A stretch of 64,000 bases of DNA, from positions 1 through 64,000 of the forward strand of contig NZ_LOBC01000028.1 of assembly GCF_001583695.1 (NCBI RefSeq), given 5' to 3'. Each line of letters opens with the position of its first letter. Position 1 is the first letter of the stretch. Of this stretch, positions 25,592 to 33,759 are shown one piece after another. Under the pieces are notes generated by a model. The model was not told the origin of the DNA. It did no database searches and saw only the letters and a list, made by a program, of their open reading frames with translations. The stretch comes from Bacillus wiedmannii (GTDB lineage: Bacteria; Bacillota; Bacilli; Bacillales; Bacillaceae_G). Position numbers and translations under genes: made by a program.

Positions 25592-25704
25592 ATCTAGTCC
25601 ATCTATAACCTCATCATTGTATTGAGATCGATTTAATATTTAATATTTCCATGACTTTTATTCTATTGTTGCTATTCTCCTTCATTATTACTATCTCCTT
25701 TGAT

Positions 25705-26488
25705 TTATCTTTTAAGATAAATCTCCCAAACGACATTTGGAGAATAAGATACCCCCATCCGATCCTCATCAAAACTTGGTATAGCTATTACTTGAGCTGG
25801 TTCTAAATATTCCATTACATGTAACCAACTATCTAGTAATATATCACCATCAGCCTCTAATGGGGCCTTTAAAAGATCTATGCAAATACCACCCCAATCC
25901 AGTTCCGATATAACTCCTGGACTATTTAACAATAAATCTCTACCAAACATGTCCAAAACATGACTACCAAAATATGTTCTAGCTCCTAGCCCCAAGGGAC
26001 CGTTGGGAAGAAACTCGACTGGTATAGGTAGTGAAGATATATTCATCCACATAAGCAAACGTTCACGTTCCGTATTCCACGGATAGGGTACTGGCCAACA
26101 AATTTGCGCCACTCCATAAAGTGGTTTCACAATTTCTGCGATTTGATCAGATAGTTCAAAAAAATCCGGCCACATTTTTTTTGGTACAGACTTTTGAAAC
26201 TCAAACTCCAAAAATGAGCCATGGCCCAAGTTAACTTGAAAGCTCCCTCTATAATTAACAGATTTATCACGATACAAGTGAACTTCAGATACCCTACGCT
26301 CCGAAATCACTTTTCTAATAATTTCCTGGCGGTTATATTCTACCCGTATTGTTTCACAGTTGCCCCAATGAGTAGGAGCAAATTTCTCATTTGACTCAAA
26401 CACATCCAGAAGACGCCCCAATATCTCTTCCTCGTTAAAAGATACTGTGGGGTGGGTACATTGAAATTGAAAAATAATTAGGTTTCAT
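25705..26488 (-). pseudogene. Imm52-like immunity gene with a one-base frameshift near the start
   Basis: The long frame carries THWGNCETIRVEYNRQ, LPNGPLGLGARTYFGSHVLD, RDLLLNSPGVISELDWGGIC, DLLKAPLEADGDILLDSWLH and MEYLEPAQVIAIPSFDEDR, reminiscent of Imm52-type immunity proteins. A proper start exists at 26488 (AAGGAGG, then ATG AAA CCT) but its frame stops; removing one base in the GGGG run at 26449-26452 joins MYPP directly to TVSFNEEEILGRLLD. As it stands only a weak internal TTG (26421) could start the long frame. Confidence 0.6.
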
Positions 26489-26529
26489 TTATATCCTCCT
26501 TAATACTAAAAATAAAGCCATGTAACTAT

Positions 26530-26660
26530 TTTATATTTCCCCATTTATCTTCACCAGGTAAATCTGAATCAGTTTTCCACTTATGAGTGACTTTATCGGT
26601 ATTTAGATCATCCAAATAGTAAATGTCATCTCACCAAAACTCGTACTCCTTTTTCTTTAC
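26530..26660 (-). pseudogene. Decayed toxin-tail fragment
   Basis: Reads EYEFW, a stop, DDIYYLDDLNTDKVTHKWKT, DSDLPGEDKWGNIK and stop. It resembles YYTDPSSGKVTHIW at 16444-16805. The rest of the 26500-26880 gap shows no supported gene apart from a degenerate form of the 21500 hairpin. Confidence 0.5.
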
Positions 26661-26887
26661 TATCATTTGGTCCAACCATCATGAAGTACGTACTTTCTAA
26701 CAACCTATTCTTTTTCTTTCCACACAACATATACTTTATTTTCATTAACCTTCTTATGAGTTATTGTATATTTAATTTTAGCAATACGGACATTGACATA
26801 TGTGCAAATGAATTAGTAAGTATAAGTTATTAAAACTAATCCTATATATCCATTCGCATAGGATCAAAACACATGCTGCTTTTTCTA

Positions 26888-27442
26888 TTATTGGACAGGG
26901 CCCATAAACTCAGTAATAATTAGAATATGTTCCTTCAATTTCACCTTTTTTAAATTCTCTACTTTTTCTTCTCCACCAAGCCCTAGTAAAGGTGTATAAC
27001 CAAAACATTCTTCATACTCTGGTTCATTATATTGTTTTATTGCCTCTGGATAAGGTAACCAACCTAATGCCCTTTGTTTAAATGCTTCTTCCTCTAAAAA
27101 TCTAATAAACAAAGAGAATTTTGAGGCTAACACTTTTGTTTTACCTTTCCGATAGTTAATCATCACTATATACGACTCTTGATTTTCATCTTTCTCAAAA
27201 ATTATAATATCACCTAGGGATGTAGTAAAAATAGGAATTGTTCCTTTACTCCCTAAGTATGTGTCGCTTACTAAAGAACTAAAATCATCCGGATTTATTA
27301 CTTTTAAATAGCCATCCATAAAAGTCCCATAGCCATAAATTCTCCATGCTTCAATCAATTCTTTAGGAAGGTATTCTTTATACTTATTTATTGTATACTC
27401 TTCTACTTTACTATTTTTTTTAAAATCACTATAAATACTCAA
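26888..27442 (-). CDS. Tdi1-like immunity protein, copy 5
   Basis: A 184-residue GAD-like/DUF1851 protein: TINKYKEYLPKELIEAWRIYGYGTF, KVINPDDF, LGDIIIFEK, WLPYPEAIKQYN and EECFGYTPLLGLGGEEKVENLKKVKLKEHI. The start is TTG with GGAGG upstream. It follows the best-preserved Ntox15-like tip (27507-27900), making this the most complete Tde/Tdi-type pair in the window. Confidence 0.88.
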   Translation of the reverse strand: MSIYSDFKKNSKVEEYTINKYKEYLPKELIEAWRIYGYGTFMDGYLKVINPDDFSSLVSDTYLGSKGTIPIFTTSLGDIIIFEKDENQESYIVMINYRKGKTKVLASKFSLFIRFLEEEAFKQRALGWLPYPEAIKQYNEPEYEECFGYTPLLGLGGEEKVENLKKVKLKEHILIITEFMGPVQ

Positions 27443-27506
27443 TTGACATTCCTCCTTTACTATGTAAATTTAACATTTAAATACGTACTTTTCCGTTGTT
27501 CTAAGG

Positions 27507-27900
27507 TTAAACTGTTTTCAATTCCTTGATTTGTTCATCAACAATATCAATTCTATACCGCCATTGACTACCTAGTGAAGAATTTATCCTTTTATCTCCC
27601 AGCCCACCAATATGCAACGGATTCCCCCCTGCTATTTGATCCGGATTATGAAGTGCTACCTGTGTTTTCAACCAACTAGCTGCTTGTTGTGCTGCATCTC
27701 CTTCTATTGCTCTACCTTCATCAATAAATCGCTTCCGATTTTGCTGGTACTCATATACAGTTAATGCATTCATACCTTTTTCTTGATCTTTTAACTGTCT
27801 TGCAAATTCTTCTGAATCGAATTTAGTTTTATAATTACAGTTTACTTCAATTTCATCAATTCGCGGAACGTTATCTAGGTTCCTCACTTCACCCGTACGC
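27507..27900 (-). pseudogene. Orphan Ntox15-like DNase tip with junction (KRTGE)
   Basis: From the junction KRTGE the frame runs VRNLDNVPRIDEIEV, FARQLKDQEKGMNALTVYEY, AIEGDAAQQAASWLK, VALHNPDQIAGGNPLHIGG and INSSLGSQWRYRIDIVDEQI. HNPDQ fits the HxxD catalytic motif of Ntox15 (type 15) toxins such as Agrobacterium Tde1, whose immunity protein Tdi1 is the family encoded next door. The end is shifted: a change near 27530 would extend it to LEQRKSTYLNVKFT. No start codon with a site and no toxin body precede it. Confidence 0.85.
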
Positions 27901-27945
27901 TTCGCTTTTTACTATAAGCTTTTAATTTCAGTATAAAATTATAAA

Positions 27946-27976
27946 AACCTTGAGAGGCATACAGCCCATCAAGGTT
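27946..27976 (-). terminator. Terminator after the YezG-like gene at 27981
   Basis: AACCTTGA and TCAAGGTT stem; on the minus strand it is followed by TTTTTAT. Confidence 0.7.
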
Positions 27977-27980
27977 CACT

Positions 27981-28457
27981 TTAGCAATTACTTTTCTCCA
28001 CTTCCTCAAACCATAAATCAAAAATATCATCCGGTAATAGTTCTTCATCATTTGAATAAACTAAATCATATCTATATTTTCCTTTTAAACTATTCTGCTT
28101 TACATTATAATGTAATTTTATCTCTGTAGGCATTTCTCTTCCATATTCTTTACATTTTTTATGGATTTCTTCTAAATTATTCAGTCCAATATCTAAAACA
28201 GCTTCTTGTCTATGTTCAGAAGTATCATACAGTAATGGTTTCTTACCTGTTTCGCTTATATCATTAGCTACATCATTTAAATTATGCTTACGCACAACTT
28301 GACCATTAATTTTATAAAATACGTCAAAAGCATACATTTCTGGCTCATATGAACAATAAATATAAACATCATCAGCATGATTTTCAACATACTCCAAACA
28401 GATAGCTACCATATCAGTTTGTAACTCAGATAAATAATCTTCAAATACTTTACTCAC
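27981..28457 (-). CDS. YezG/DUF600-like immunity protein, copy 2
   Basis: A 158-residue acidic paralogue of the protein at 9860-10315: FEDYLSELQTDMVAICLEYV, DDVYIYCSYEPEM, MPTEIKLHYNVKQNSLKGKY and DLWFEEVEKSNC. The start is GTG at 28457 with AGAGGTGA upstream. It follows the stop of an NS2-type endonuclease tip by about 11 bases. Confidence 0.65.
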   Translation of the reverse strand: MSKVFEDYLSELQTDMVAICLEYVENHADDVYIYCSYEPEMYAFDVFYKINGQVVRKHNLNDVANDISETGKKPLLYDTSEHRQEAVLDIGLNNLEEIHKKCKEYGREMPTEIKLHYNVKQNSLKGKYRYDLVYSNDEELLPDDIFDLWFEEVEKSNC

Positions 28458-28468
28458 ACTTATCACCT

Positions 28469-29225
28469 CTAATTTTTTAGCTTTATTTTCTTAACAACAC
28501 CATCTATAACATATTTTATTTCAAAATTCGTCGGCCTTAATCTTGAACCATCATAATTAACTTTAACATTAACAGAAACCTTTTTTTCACCTTTTATAGC
28601 CGCAGCCCATCGATTTTCTAACTTCTTGTATTTACTCAAATTCACATTACTCGATTGAGATACAAGATTATCTAAATCTGGAGACCCACCAAATCTATCA
28701 CCAGCTAAATGTCCAGCGTGGTCTCCTGGTTCTTTTCCTGGTGTATTCGATTTATGTGACAATCTACTATCTCTTTCTGTTAATTTTAAGTCATCTGCAT
28801 TAAACTCTTTAAGTCTCCCCATGTTGTCTGTCTCATATAAATACTCATATTCACCTGCTTGATACTTAACATCTTAACATCTGGTTTTAATGTTCCATCT
28901 TTAAGCAGATGACTTCCGTCCCTAATGATATCATCCAGAACCTGACTAGTTTTATTACCCGTACCCTTACTAGCAAGAGAAGCCTCTACACCCTTAATCT
29001 TATCATCTATAATCTTATTACTTGCTGTATGATGCTTATTCACCCAGCTTTGTTTAGACGTTATTAAACCTTAGTCGTCACTTTCAAAACTTTTCGATTT
29101 GGCTGTCATATCATCTATGCTTTTTGCTGTTTTTTTCCAAGCTTATCCCCTTATGAATTCTGGATTTCTCTATACTTAGCAAATTTGCAATAGCATAGGT
29201 AGTAGTTTGTTGAACCTCTCTGTTA
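28469..29225 (-). pseudogene. NS2-type endonuclease toxin, 3' part with KGTGN junction and duplication frameshift, copy 3
   Basis: The 5' part (29225 down) carries shattered pre-toxin sequence (REVQQTTTYAIANLLS, KTAKSIDDMTAKSKS, SKQSWVNKHHTASNKIIDD). Then SLASKGTGNKTSQVLDDIIR, LLKDGTLKPDVK, and after an 8-base duplication KYQAGEYEYLYETDNMGRLK, GDHAGHLAGDRFGGSPDLDN and SQSSNVNLSKYKKLENRWAA. It is the only tip fragment that still carries toxin sequence upstream of the junction. Catalytic GDHAGHL is intact. Confidence 0.85.
28866..28881. repeat. 8-bp tandem duplication that shifts the toxin frame
   Basis: TTAACATC occurs twice in direct succession. Removing one copy makes the reading DGTLKPDVKYQAGEYEY continuous across the junction of the two frames. 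Confidence 0.9.
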
Positions 29226-29250
29226 AATAACCGTTCTATTCTAAAATAAA

Positions 29251-29300
29251 AAGGGGTATCTCATAAGCAAGTGAAACCCACCACTTATAAGATAGCCCTT
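29251..29300 (-). terminator. Terminator closing the intact effector-immunity operon
   Basis: AAGGGGTATCTCATAAG pairs imperfectly with CTTATAAGATAGCCCTT. It lies just after the SMI1/KNR4 stop at 29317. Confidence 0.75.
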
Positions 29301-29316
29301 TAATTTTAACGCTCTA

Positions 29317-29805
29317 TTAATCATGTAATTTACTTAAGAACTCTGTGAACGTATTAGCAACAAAAAATACATTTTCTCTTGCGATTTTCTCTGCTTCTTC
29401 TGCCGTAATCCCTTCACTTTCCATCAGCGCTTCCTTTTCCCATGCATCTTCATGTTCCCAAAAAACAACAATTGGATTTTCTTCATGATTTTTATAATCA
29501 AAGCAAATTAAATTTCCTGCTGGATCAATTCCAAAAGGAATTACATCTCTAGGTAAGGTAGCACGGTAGTTATTATAATCTCTTACAATATAATCACTAC
29601 TCTCCTCATCAAAAGAAAGTAATGCACCAAAAACTCTTTCTATTCCTTCAACATCAAAACAATATGGTATTACATTAGCCCCATGATTTACCTTTGCACA
29701 CTCGATATAATCTTTTGGAAACTCAACTCCCAGTGATTGACCTATTTTCTCCACAAATTCTTCCGTAACCGAATCATCCGCATACTTCCATTCTAAATTC
29801 TTCAT
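29317..29805 (-). CDS. SMI1/KNR4 (SUKH) immunity protein of the intact effector
   Basis: A 162-residue protein: MKNLEWKYADDSV, LGVEFPKDYIECAKVNHGA, LLSFDEESSDYIV, FGIDPAGNLICFDYKNHEEN, PIVVFWEHEDAWEKEAL and FTEFLSKLHD. It overlaps the effector stop by ATGA, indicating translational coupling. It is similar in layout to B. subtilis YobK, the SUKH immunity protein for the YobL toxin. A near-identical design lies at 21603. Confidence 0.92.
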   Translation of the reverse strand: MKNLEWKYADDSVTEEFVEKIGQSLGVEFPKDYIECAKVNHGANVIPYCFDVEGIERVFGALLSFDEESSDYIVRDYNNYRATLPRDVIPFGIDPAGNLICFDYKNHEENPIVVFWEHEDAWEKEALMESEGITAEEAEKIARENVFFVANTFTEFLSKLHD

Positions 29806-31577
29806 CTAATTCCGCCTCCCCATAATCTATTTCCACCTAAATGATTCACACTATGAACTTCTTTTATTACTAATTGCATTTTCCCCGGTATTTGATGATG
29901 ATGCCATATTAATCCATCTATTCTAGGCAAACCATCATTTATTTGAGCTAACTGCTTTTTAGTGAATAATTCTTTTGAGATTTCGCCTTTCTCAATTGCT
30001 TCTTTTACCAATTTAGTACATTCCCTAAATTGATCTGTATCTTTCATAACATAGAAATCTTTCTCTAACTTTAAAGAAAACTTAACATCATCCCCTTTAA
30101 ATATTGGGAATCCTAAAATATCAAAATCTACTCCTTTTTTCACATGTGTTCCTCCTGCTAAAGGCTTATTTAATATATTATTTTTCGTTTTAGTATTCAA
30201 ATATGTTTCTGTTAGTTCTATAACTTCTTTAAACTCTTCAACACTATCATACCCAAATTCTTTGATAGTAGTATCATCTACTTGTTTTAAGAAATCTTCA
30301 ACACTATCATATCCCTTAGGCACAATTGATCTATTAATCAAATTTCCGTCTTTATCGTAATTATTTTTAATTACTTCGTCAATTTCAGATCTATGAACAG
30401 CGTTACCCGTACCCTTAACCCCTCCACTACCCTTAGCAAGTTGATAAGCGTCATCCTTAGCTGCCGTACTTGCCTTTGAAAACTTTCCGGCTACTTCTCC
30501 AACAGTTGAAGATTCTATATAAGGAAGCTTCATTCCTATTCCAGTATCCACCATCCTAACTGCTACTGGAATAGGAGTATTTTTCATAGCATCTAGTGCA
30601 TTCTTTAAAGTCTTATTTTCCTTAAGCGATTGTACCACATTTCCACCCAAATTTGGATTAAAACCAGGCATTCCTTCTTTGAATTTTAATAATTTCGCTA
30701 AATCTGCTAATTCACTCGTACCTTTGAATGCTTTTACTCCTTTTCCTAATAGCCCTACAACTGGGATTGCATCTAATCCGCCAAAAATGAAGTTTCCTGT
30801 CCGTTCTTCTTGGCTCAATTTCCTGTGTGTTCCCCAGTCTTCTCCGTCAATACCACTTTTTATTTGTACAGCGCCATATACAACTGCGGCAGCAGTCCCA
30901 AGTGGTGGGCAAAGGATTGTTGTGATGATGATTCCTAAGCCTATTCCTATGTCTCGCACCATTTCTAGTTTTTTCTGTTCATCTTCTATCGATTTGTATT
31001 CGAATCCTCGTGTGGATGGGACTACTTTCTTGTATTCTTCATAATTTAGTTTTACATCTGGATTTTGTTTTTTTAGTTCTTTGTATTCCTCTCTCAGTAC
31101 GTTATCAAATGCGGGTGAATCTTTAAAAATATCTTCTACTGTTATTTTATCTTTCTTCTTCTGTATTGTTTGTGGTACACTTCCGTACCCTGCGTGCGCA
31201 TCTGGTAATACTGTCGTTGTTGTAGAGCCAATTCGGTTATTTGTTTCAAAACTAAGAATAGATGTATCTCTCATTTTTTGAGCGAATTTATCCATTTCTA
31301 CTAAAAAAGGTTTATCTATATGTTCAGAGACCAATCTTCCTGCTTCTCCGCAATATTTTTGTAATGTCGAATAGCTATCAAGTAATTCCCCTATTTTTTG
31401 CGATTGATCTTTTGGGTTAAAATGTATACTACCATCTGAGTCTAAATCTCGTATTCTTCCATCAATTTTTTTTAATGATTCATTTGCGTCCCCTAATTTT
31501 ATGAGTGCATCTTTTGTAATTCGATTCATACCATCCCCCATGTTTTGCCATGGTTCAGGTCTATATTTCACATCCAT
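29802..31577 (-). CDS. Intact polymorphic effector: helical N-terminus, pre-toxin, HNH-type nuclease tip
   Basis: A 591-residue protein. Residues 1-120 are helical and resemble ESX/T7SS substrates without the full LXG length; a hydrophobic stretch (GLGIIITTILCPPLGTAAAVVYG) lies near 205-230 and a pre-toxin TG-type segment (GNFIFGGLDAIPVVGLLGKG) near 255-285. KGTGN at about 388 marks the start of the tip. The tip ends IWHHHQIPGKMQLV...HSVNHLGGNRLWGG, an HNH/Endo VII-type nuclease signature. It has no signal peptide. It follows three small helical proteins and overlaps its immunity gene. Confidence 0.88.
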   Translation of the reverse strand: MDVKYRPEPWQNMGDGMNRITKDALIKLGDANESLKKIDGRIRDLDSDGSIHFNPKDQSQKIGELLDSYSTLQKYCGEAGRLVSEHIDKPFLVEMDKFAQKMRDTSILSFETNNRIGSTTTTVLPDAHAGYGSVPQTIQKKKDKITVEDIFKDSPAFDNVLREEYKELKKQNPDVKLNYEEYKKVVPSTRGFEYKSIEDEQKKLEMVRDIGIGLGIIITTILCPPLGTAAAVVYGAVQIKSGIDGEDWGTHRKLSQEERTGNFIFGGLDAIPVVGLLGKGVKAFKGTSELADLAKLLKFKEGMPGFNPNLGGNVVQSLKENKTLKNALDAMKNTPIPVAVRMVDTGIGMKLPYIESSTVGEVAGKFSKASTAAKDDAYQLAKGSGGVKGTGNAVHRSEIDEVIKNNYDKDGNLINRSIVPKGYDSVEDFLKQVDDTTIKEFGYDSVEEFKEVIELTETYLNTKTKNNILNKPLAGGTHVKKGVDFDILGFPIFKGDDVKFSLKLEKDFYVMKDTDQFRECTKLVKEAIEKGEISKELFTKKQLAQINDGLPRIDGLIWHHHQIPGKMQLVIKEVHSVNHLGGNRLWGGGIR

Positions 31578-31609
31578 TTCGTTTTCATCCCCCAGCCGTA
31601 TGGTGATTT

Positions 31610-31933
31610 CTACAACTTACTTAATCTTTCACGTAATTGTTCGTCCTTTTCAAGCATTTCCACGCATACATTCCCTACAACTGTCGCCGACCTCGAATAG
31701 TGTTCAGCCAATTCAAGTGTTTTGTGTAATATATCAGGATATTTTTCAATTACTCTCATCGCTTCACCTTTTTGATAAAAATCACTGCTTAATAAACTCT
31801 CAATATTCGTTCCAATGACGTCTACATGGATTTTATATATATCTTCTAATTTCATTACTATATCAAGTAGTTCTTGAAAATTAACTAATACTTCTTCTCC
31901 ACCAGAACCACCATCTCCCATTGATACTTGCAT
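31610..31933 (-). CDS. Small helical T7SS-associated protein (Lap/WXG-like)
   Basis: A 107-residue protein: FQELLDIVMKLEDIYKIHVD, LLSSDFYQKGEAMRVIEKYPDILHKTLELAEHYSRSATVVGNVCVEM and ERLSKL. Two long helices with an F-Y-Q-K-G turn resemble WXG100-type hairpins. Its ATG overlaps the TAA of the preceding gene (TAATG), showing coupled translation. It lies directly before the effector and probably helps target it to the secretion machine. Confidence 0.65.
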   Translation of the reverse strand: MQVSMGDGGSGGEEVLVNFQELLDIVMKLEDIYKIHVDVIGTNIESLLSSDFYQKGEAMRVIEKYPDILHKTLELAEHYSRSATVVGNVCVEMLEKDEQLRERLSKL

Positions 31934-32652
31934 TATTCAATACCTCCTAACGAGAATTGTCTCGGGCCAATTAATTTTTTATACGGCATTTTTAACACGT
32001 CATACAATTTCTTATTTACCGCATAGAGACTCACCCAGTCATATCGATTACGTTCTACATCTATTTGAACGAAATCTTCTCCTTCAGTGAAATATAAAAA
32101 ACATTCCCATTTTCCTCCTCTATTACTCCGAGGCCTCGTATACGTTTCCATCGCTATAACGTCTTTATTTGATAAATCTTTTTCCTCAAATGTTTGTTGT
32201 TCTATTTCTGTCATTCTCTTTGAGAAAAATGTATCTTCTATTTCCCTCGGTTCTCTCAACAAGAAAGGGATGCGTGTTAATAATGAAAAATATACGTCTG
32301 GCTTTGGTATGTAGTCGATCTCGTATTTTTTATTTGGCTCTATTTCTGTTAATACAGCCACTCGGTCTTTATCCTCTTTTAAAAAGCCAATTAATACATT
32401 ATTCATTCTCGTGTATTCATGACAATTTTCATATTCCTTTAATAGCTCAATTATTTGAAAAGCTGCAGGGGTAATTCCATTTTCACTTGTAAGTAAGCCT
32501 TTTTCTTTTAAACTCGTAGTTGCTTTCGTGACACATTCTTCATCAAGTAAAATAATTGCGTCACGGTTTGGCAATCCAAATATATCGGTAACCCCAGCTG
32601 CACCTGCGAGAACATATAATTCAGCAGGTGCAAAGTTTATTTCTTTCCCCAT
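31933..32652 (-). CDS. DUF5081-like protein, candidate T7SS chaperone
   Basis: A 239-residue cytoplasmic protein: FAPAELYVLAGAAGVTDIFG near the start, then LLDEECVTKATTSLKEKGLL (helix-turn-helix-like), EYENCHEYTRMNNVLIGFLK, DVYFSLLTRIPFLLREPREI and RYDWVSLYAVNKKLYDVLKM. It resembles DUF5081 proteins of Bacillus and Listeria ESX-type loci as I recall them; the topology is reminiscent of EspG-type substrate chaperones, which is inference. The start at 32652 follows GAGGG. Confidence 0.6.
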   Translation of the reverse strand: MGKEINFAPAELYVLAGAAGVTDIFGLPNRDAIILLDEECVTKATTSLKEKGLLTSENGITPAAFQIIELLKEYENCHEYTRMNNVLIGFLKEDKDRVAVLTEIEPNKKYEIDYIPKPDVYFSLLTRIPFLLREPREIEDTFFSKRMTEIEQQTFEEKDLSNKDVIAMETYTRPRSNRGGKWECFLYFTEGEDFVQIDVERNRYDWVSLYAVNKKLYDVLKMPYKKLIGPRQFSLGGIE

Positions 32653-32674
32653 TCTTTTATCCCTCATTTCTCCA

Positions 32675-32980
32675 TCACAATTGTTTTATCGCCCTTACTT
32701 CCGATATATCGCCGTACGTTTGAATACTTTTCTCTAACTCTTTCAAAGCTTTCGTATGTCCTTCAAATGCCTCTACCATTTCTGAATTATATTGAATAAT
32801 TAAATCTAGATAACTTAAAAAGGCATCTCTCGTTTTTCCATTCCAGTTCGCACATGTAACGTATGCTTTTAAGTTTTTCGCTTGATTTAAAGAATCCTTC
32901 ATACCATTTTCAATATTTTGCGCGTAAGAAATGGCACTTGCTGTGTTACTTCCTATAATTTCAACCTCTTTGCCACTCAT
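32675..32980 (-). CDS. WXG100-like protein
   Basis: A 101-residue protein, two helices around NWNGKTRDAFLSYLDLI, where W-N-G is a WXG-type turn. N-terminal SYAQNIENGMKDSLNQAKNL and C-terminal EMVEAFEGHTKALKELEKSI complete the hairpin. The start at 32980 follows GGAGGG. Likely co-secreted with or targeting the effector. Confidence 0.75.
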   Translation of the reverse strand: MSGKEVEIIGSNTASAISYAQNIENGMKDSLNQAKNLKAYVTCANWNGKTRDAFLSYLDLIIQYNSEMVEAFEGHTKALKELEKSIQTYGDISEVRAIKQL

Positions 32981-33006
32981 GTGGATTCCCTCCATTCTTT
33001 CTATAC

Positions 33007-33429
33007 TTAATGGATAAGTTTTTCAATTTCCTTTTTCTTTTCTTCAAAAGCCTTGGTCGCTGCAGCGTATGCTGACGCTTTCTCCGCTTCTGCTTTTGCT
33101 TTATATTCCAAATACTTTGCATAAGCTGTACTTTTTGCAGATCCAACATCGCTTAATGCACTTGTAAAATAGGATACTAATGTATTTAATTCTTCATCCT
33201 TTTCATGACGTTTTTGTTCAAATTCAACTGCCGGAATTTTATTAGCTTCTAAGCCATTACTTTTACTCTCATAATCTCTCTTCGCTGATTCAGCCTCTTG
33301 AATAAATTGCTTCAACTCTCTTTCTTGATCTTTTAAATAATCATGTAAATCATCATATCGATCTCGTTTCCTCGCACTTTCTGTAAAACCAGACGCATTT
33401 AAAAAGGCATTGTACAATTCATCTAACAT
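33007..33429 (-). CDS. Coiled-coil T7SS-associated protein, first gene of effector operon
   Basis: A 140-residue, strongly helical protein: DDLHDYLKDQERELKQFIQE, ESAKRDYESKSNGLEANKIP, NTLVSYFTSALSDVGSAKST and AYAKYLEYKAKAEAEKASAY. It is predicted to form long coiled coils and resembles the small partners that precede LXG/ESX toxins. GGGGGAG lies upstream of the ATG. Confidence 0.7.
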   Translation of the reverse strand: MLDELYNAFLNASGFTESARKRDRYDDLHDYLKDQERELKQFIQEAESAKRDYESKSNGLEANKIPAVEFEQKRHEKDEELNTLVSYFTSALSDVGSAKSTAYAKYLEYKAKAEAEKASAYAAATKAFEEKKKEIEKLIH

Positions 33430-33678
33430 ATTTCTCCCCCTTTAGCACAATAACTACGTAGTTAAATTCGTATATTTAAACATGAATATTCATTACATTG
33501 AGAATTTATAAATAATTATTTTTGCATATTGCTATTTTATCAAAGGGGTTTTAACATTTCCATATTTTATAAAAAGCTTTCGCATTTTTCTTCAATTAAA
33601 TAGCAATGAATATTTATTATCTAAAAATTATAGTTTTATATAGATCGTTGGAATTTTATCCACATTAAGGAAATCAAT

Positions 33679-33708
33679 GACAAATAATCATCATTTAAAT
33701 GTTATAAT
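33679..33708 (+). promoter_or_regulatory. Likely promoter of the SLH gene
   Basis: TATAAT at 33703-33708 with TGACAA around 33678-33683 (spacing slightly long). It lies in the 330-base divergent region between the effector operon and the SLH gene. Confidence 0.5.
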
Positions 33709-33759
33709 TACGATGTATACATATAATAAAGTTAAATTAAACTGGGGAGGCTTTCTCAA

